From contig JBGPBY010000340.1 of the NCBI GenBank assembly GCA_041481485.1, positions 1-8,108 on the forward strand: a stretch of DNA of 8,108 nt, in the 5' to 3' direction. Positions 6,872 through 8,108 of this stretch are shown one piece after another. The stretch's first letter is position 1. Each line of letters opens with the position of its first letter. A program made the position numbers and the translations under genes. This DNA is from JBGPBY01 sp041481485 (lineage in GTDB: Bacteria; Acidobacteriota; Terriglobia; 20CM-2-55-15). The notes beneath the pieces are model-generated. The model was not told the DNA's origin. It did not search any database and saw only the letters and a program-made list of their open reading frames with translations.

Positions 6872-7590
6872 AGCGGATCATGAGCAATTGGTACAAATTC
6901 GCCTCTCCTCCGGCTCTTTACCCTCTTGTGAATCGCCTGATTCCCTGGTTTGCGATACCGTCTGCAATCCTTTTTGCGGCTGGCTTATATGTGGGCTTCT
7001 TTGTTGCGCCCACGGATTTCCAGCAGGGCGACGTCTACCGGGTGCTCTTTATCCATGTTCCTGCGGCGTGGATGGGAATGCTGCTCTATGTGCTCATGTC
7101 GCTCTATGCCAGTGTCGGCTGGGCCTACAACATTCGAGTTTCTTCCATGATGGCTTCCGCACTATCGATAACCGGAGCGCTGTTCACGTTGATTTCGTTG
7201 CTGACCGGTTCGCTATGGGGCAAACCCACGTGGGGCGCATGGTGGGTATGGGATGCGCGCATGACATCGACTCTGATTCTGTTTTTCCTCTACGTCGGAT
7301 TCATTGCCTTGCAGACGTCGATCGATGACCCGCGACGTGCCGACCGGGCCGGTGCGGTCATCGCGGCAGTTGGGGTCGTCAATGTGCCGATCATTTATAT
7401 GTCTGTGGGGTGGTGGAACACTCTGCACCAGGGAGCAACGATTCGGATTGTTCAGGAAAGCACCATCGCTCCGACGATGCTTGCGGCGCTTCTCATCATG
7501 CTGGCCGCCTGCTGGTTGTATTCCGTGGCGGTTGTCCTCGGCCGGCTCAGTTGCATCATTGCCGAGCGCGAACATTTGGAGATTGCCTGA
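6868..7590 (+). CDS. ccmC: Heme-handling protein CcmC
   Basis: A 240-residue integral membrane protein that presents heme to CcmE on the outer face of the cytoplasmic membrane. The tryptophan-rich signature WGAWWVWDARMTS lies at about 122-134. The two expected heme-ligand histidines are present: H63 in LFIHVPAAWMG and H187 in WWNTLHQGATI, matching the typical positions (about 60 and 184 in E. coli). Six membrane spans can be drawn. The start is taken as ATG 6868, which overlaps the ccmB stop (ATGA) and gives a family-typical length. The same frame is open upstream to 6406, but that part only shadows ccmB. An ATG at 6880 is an alternative start. Confidence 0.95.
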   Translation: MKRIMSNWYKFASPPALYPLVNRLIPWFAIPSAILFAAGLYVGFFVAPTDFQQGDVYRVLFIHVPAAWMGMLLYVLMSLYASVGWAYNIRVSSMMASALSITGALFTLISLLTGSLWGKPTWGAWWVWDARMTSTLILFFLYVGFIALQTSIDDPRRADRAGAVIAAVGVVNVPIIYMSVGWWNTLHQGATIRIVQESTIAPTMLAALLIMLAACWLYSVAVVLGRLSCIIAEREHLEIA

Positions 7591-7721
7591 TGGACCAGAA
7601 CCTCTATGTCTGGGGAGCCTATTCTGCGGCGTTTGGGCTGCTGTGTCTGGAAATATGGTCATTGTTGAGGCGAGTGCATTCGGTGCGTTCGAGGAAGCCG
7701 AAATCCGGAACACGACCATGA
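7590..7721 (+). CDS. ccmD: Small heme-exporter protein CcmD
   Basis: A 43-residue protein easily missed by size cutoffs. The opening MDQNLYVWGAYSAAFGLL is the classic CcmD pattern, with an aromatic 'YVWGAY' motif entering one membrane span (about residues 7-24). A basic tail follows (LLRRVHSVRSRKPKS), consistent with CcmD's single-span topology and positive cytoplasmic end. CcmD stabilises CcmC and helps release of heme-loaded CcmE. The ATG shares one base with the ccmC stop (TGATG), and its own stop overlaps ccmE (ATGA). Gene order and motif together make the call firm despite the short length. Confidence 0.87.
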   Translation: MDQNLYVWGAYSAAFGLLCLEIWSLLRRVHSVRSRKPKSGTRP

Positions 7722-8108
7722 AACCGCGTCACCGGAAAATCGCGTTCGCTGGATTTGCACTGGGCTGCTTATCGGTTGCGGCGGCACTGTCGCTGAACGC
7801 ATTCAACAAGAGTCTGGTTTTTTATTTCACACCTTCTCAAGTGATGGCGAACGAAGCGCCGGCCAGTCGCGAGTTCCGGCTGGGAGGAGTTGTGGAAACC
7901 GGAACTCTCCAGCGGGACCCTGACGGATTGACGGTTCGATTCACGGTCAGCGATTCCGCGAAAAACATTCCCGTGGTTTACCGCGGAATTCTTCCGGACC
8001 TGTTTAAGGAAGGACGAGGCTGCGTGGCCCAGGGAACTATGGGAAGGGATGGCGTGTTCCTTGCGAACCAGGTGCTCGCCAAGCACGACGAGAATTACAT
8101 GCCGCCGG
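7718..8108 (+). CDS. ccmE: Heme chaperone CcmE (3' end cut off)
   Basis: The first 130 codons of the periplasmic heme chaperone, which binds heme covalently and passes it to the cytochrome ligase. The protein opens MKPRHRKIAFAGFALG and has a membrane anchor at about 8-28. An OB-fold domain follows, with FYFTPSQVM, FRLGGVVETG, GLTVRFTVSD, VVYRGILPDLFKEG and VLAKHDENYMPP all matching CcmE. The covalent heme histidine is H123 in HDENY, with Y127 as the conserved axial tyrosine, so this is the histidine-type CcmE, not the cysteine variant. The start ATG overlaps the ccmD stop. The frame is open to the window edge; only a short C-terminal tail should be missing. A ccmF-like gene would be expected next but is outside the window. 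Confidence 0.94.
   Translation, partial: MKPRHRKIAFAGFALGCLSVAAALSLNAFNKSLVFYFTPSQVMANEAPASREFRLGGVVETGTLQRDPDGLTVRFTVSDSAKNIPVVYRGILPDLFKEGRGCVAQGTMGRDGVFLANQVLAKHDENYMPP

Overview
The window looks like bacterial chromosome with moderately high GC and dense gene packing. The combination of a DUF885 lipoprotein, a DinB-like protein, an ECF sigma factor with a composite anti-sigma protein, and System I cytochrome c maturation genes would fit a soil-type Gram-negative such as an Acidobacteriota member. That placement is inferred from gene content only; no rRNA or phylogenetic marker is present. Ccm-type cytochrome maturation implies an energised cytoplasmic membrane with c-type cytochromes assembled outside it.

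Layout. Positions 4-1851 (+) encode a DUF885 putative metallopeptidase with a Tat-like or lipoprotein leader. Positions 1934-2416 (-) encode an unrecognised exported or membrane-anchored protein whose C-terminal half resembles the short N-terminal (STN) domain of secretins and TonB receptors; this stretch is visibly more AT-rich than its surroundings. Positions 2619-3244 (+) are a type II toxin-antitoxin pair, with a Phd/YefM-like antitoxin and a VapC-like PIN toxin overlapping by ATGA. A candidate promoter carrying a spaced CGTACGT repeat lies in front of it. Positions 3245-3437 hold no recognisable gene. Positions 3438-3941 (-) encode a DinB-like four-helix protein. The divergent gap 3942-4090 contains a tandem GTTCAAT heptamer and a small AT-rich hairpin.

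From 4091 to the right edge is one tightly coupled operon on the + strand: ECF sigma factor, anti-sigma/cytochrome P460 fusion, ccmA, ccmB, ccmC, ccmD, ccmE (cut by the window end). Every junction overlaps by 1 to 7 bases. CcmA and CcmB form the ABC transporter that works with CcmC and CcmD to load heme onto the chaperone CcmE. CcmE then supplies heme to apocytochromes carrying CXXCH.

The most interesting point is the second gene of this operon. It has an N-terminal zinc-finger anti-sigma domain (H29, C33, C36), one membrane span, and an extracytoplasmic cytochrome P460-like domain with a CXXCH heme site. The partner sigma factor is encoded immediately upstream and the heme-attachment machinery immediately downstream. 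The arrangement suggests, as inference, a sigma/anti-sigma switch whose sensor is itself a c-type cytochrome and therefore a client of the Ccm system made from the same transcript.
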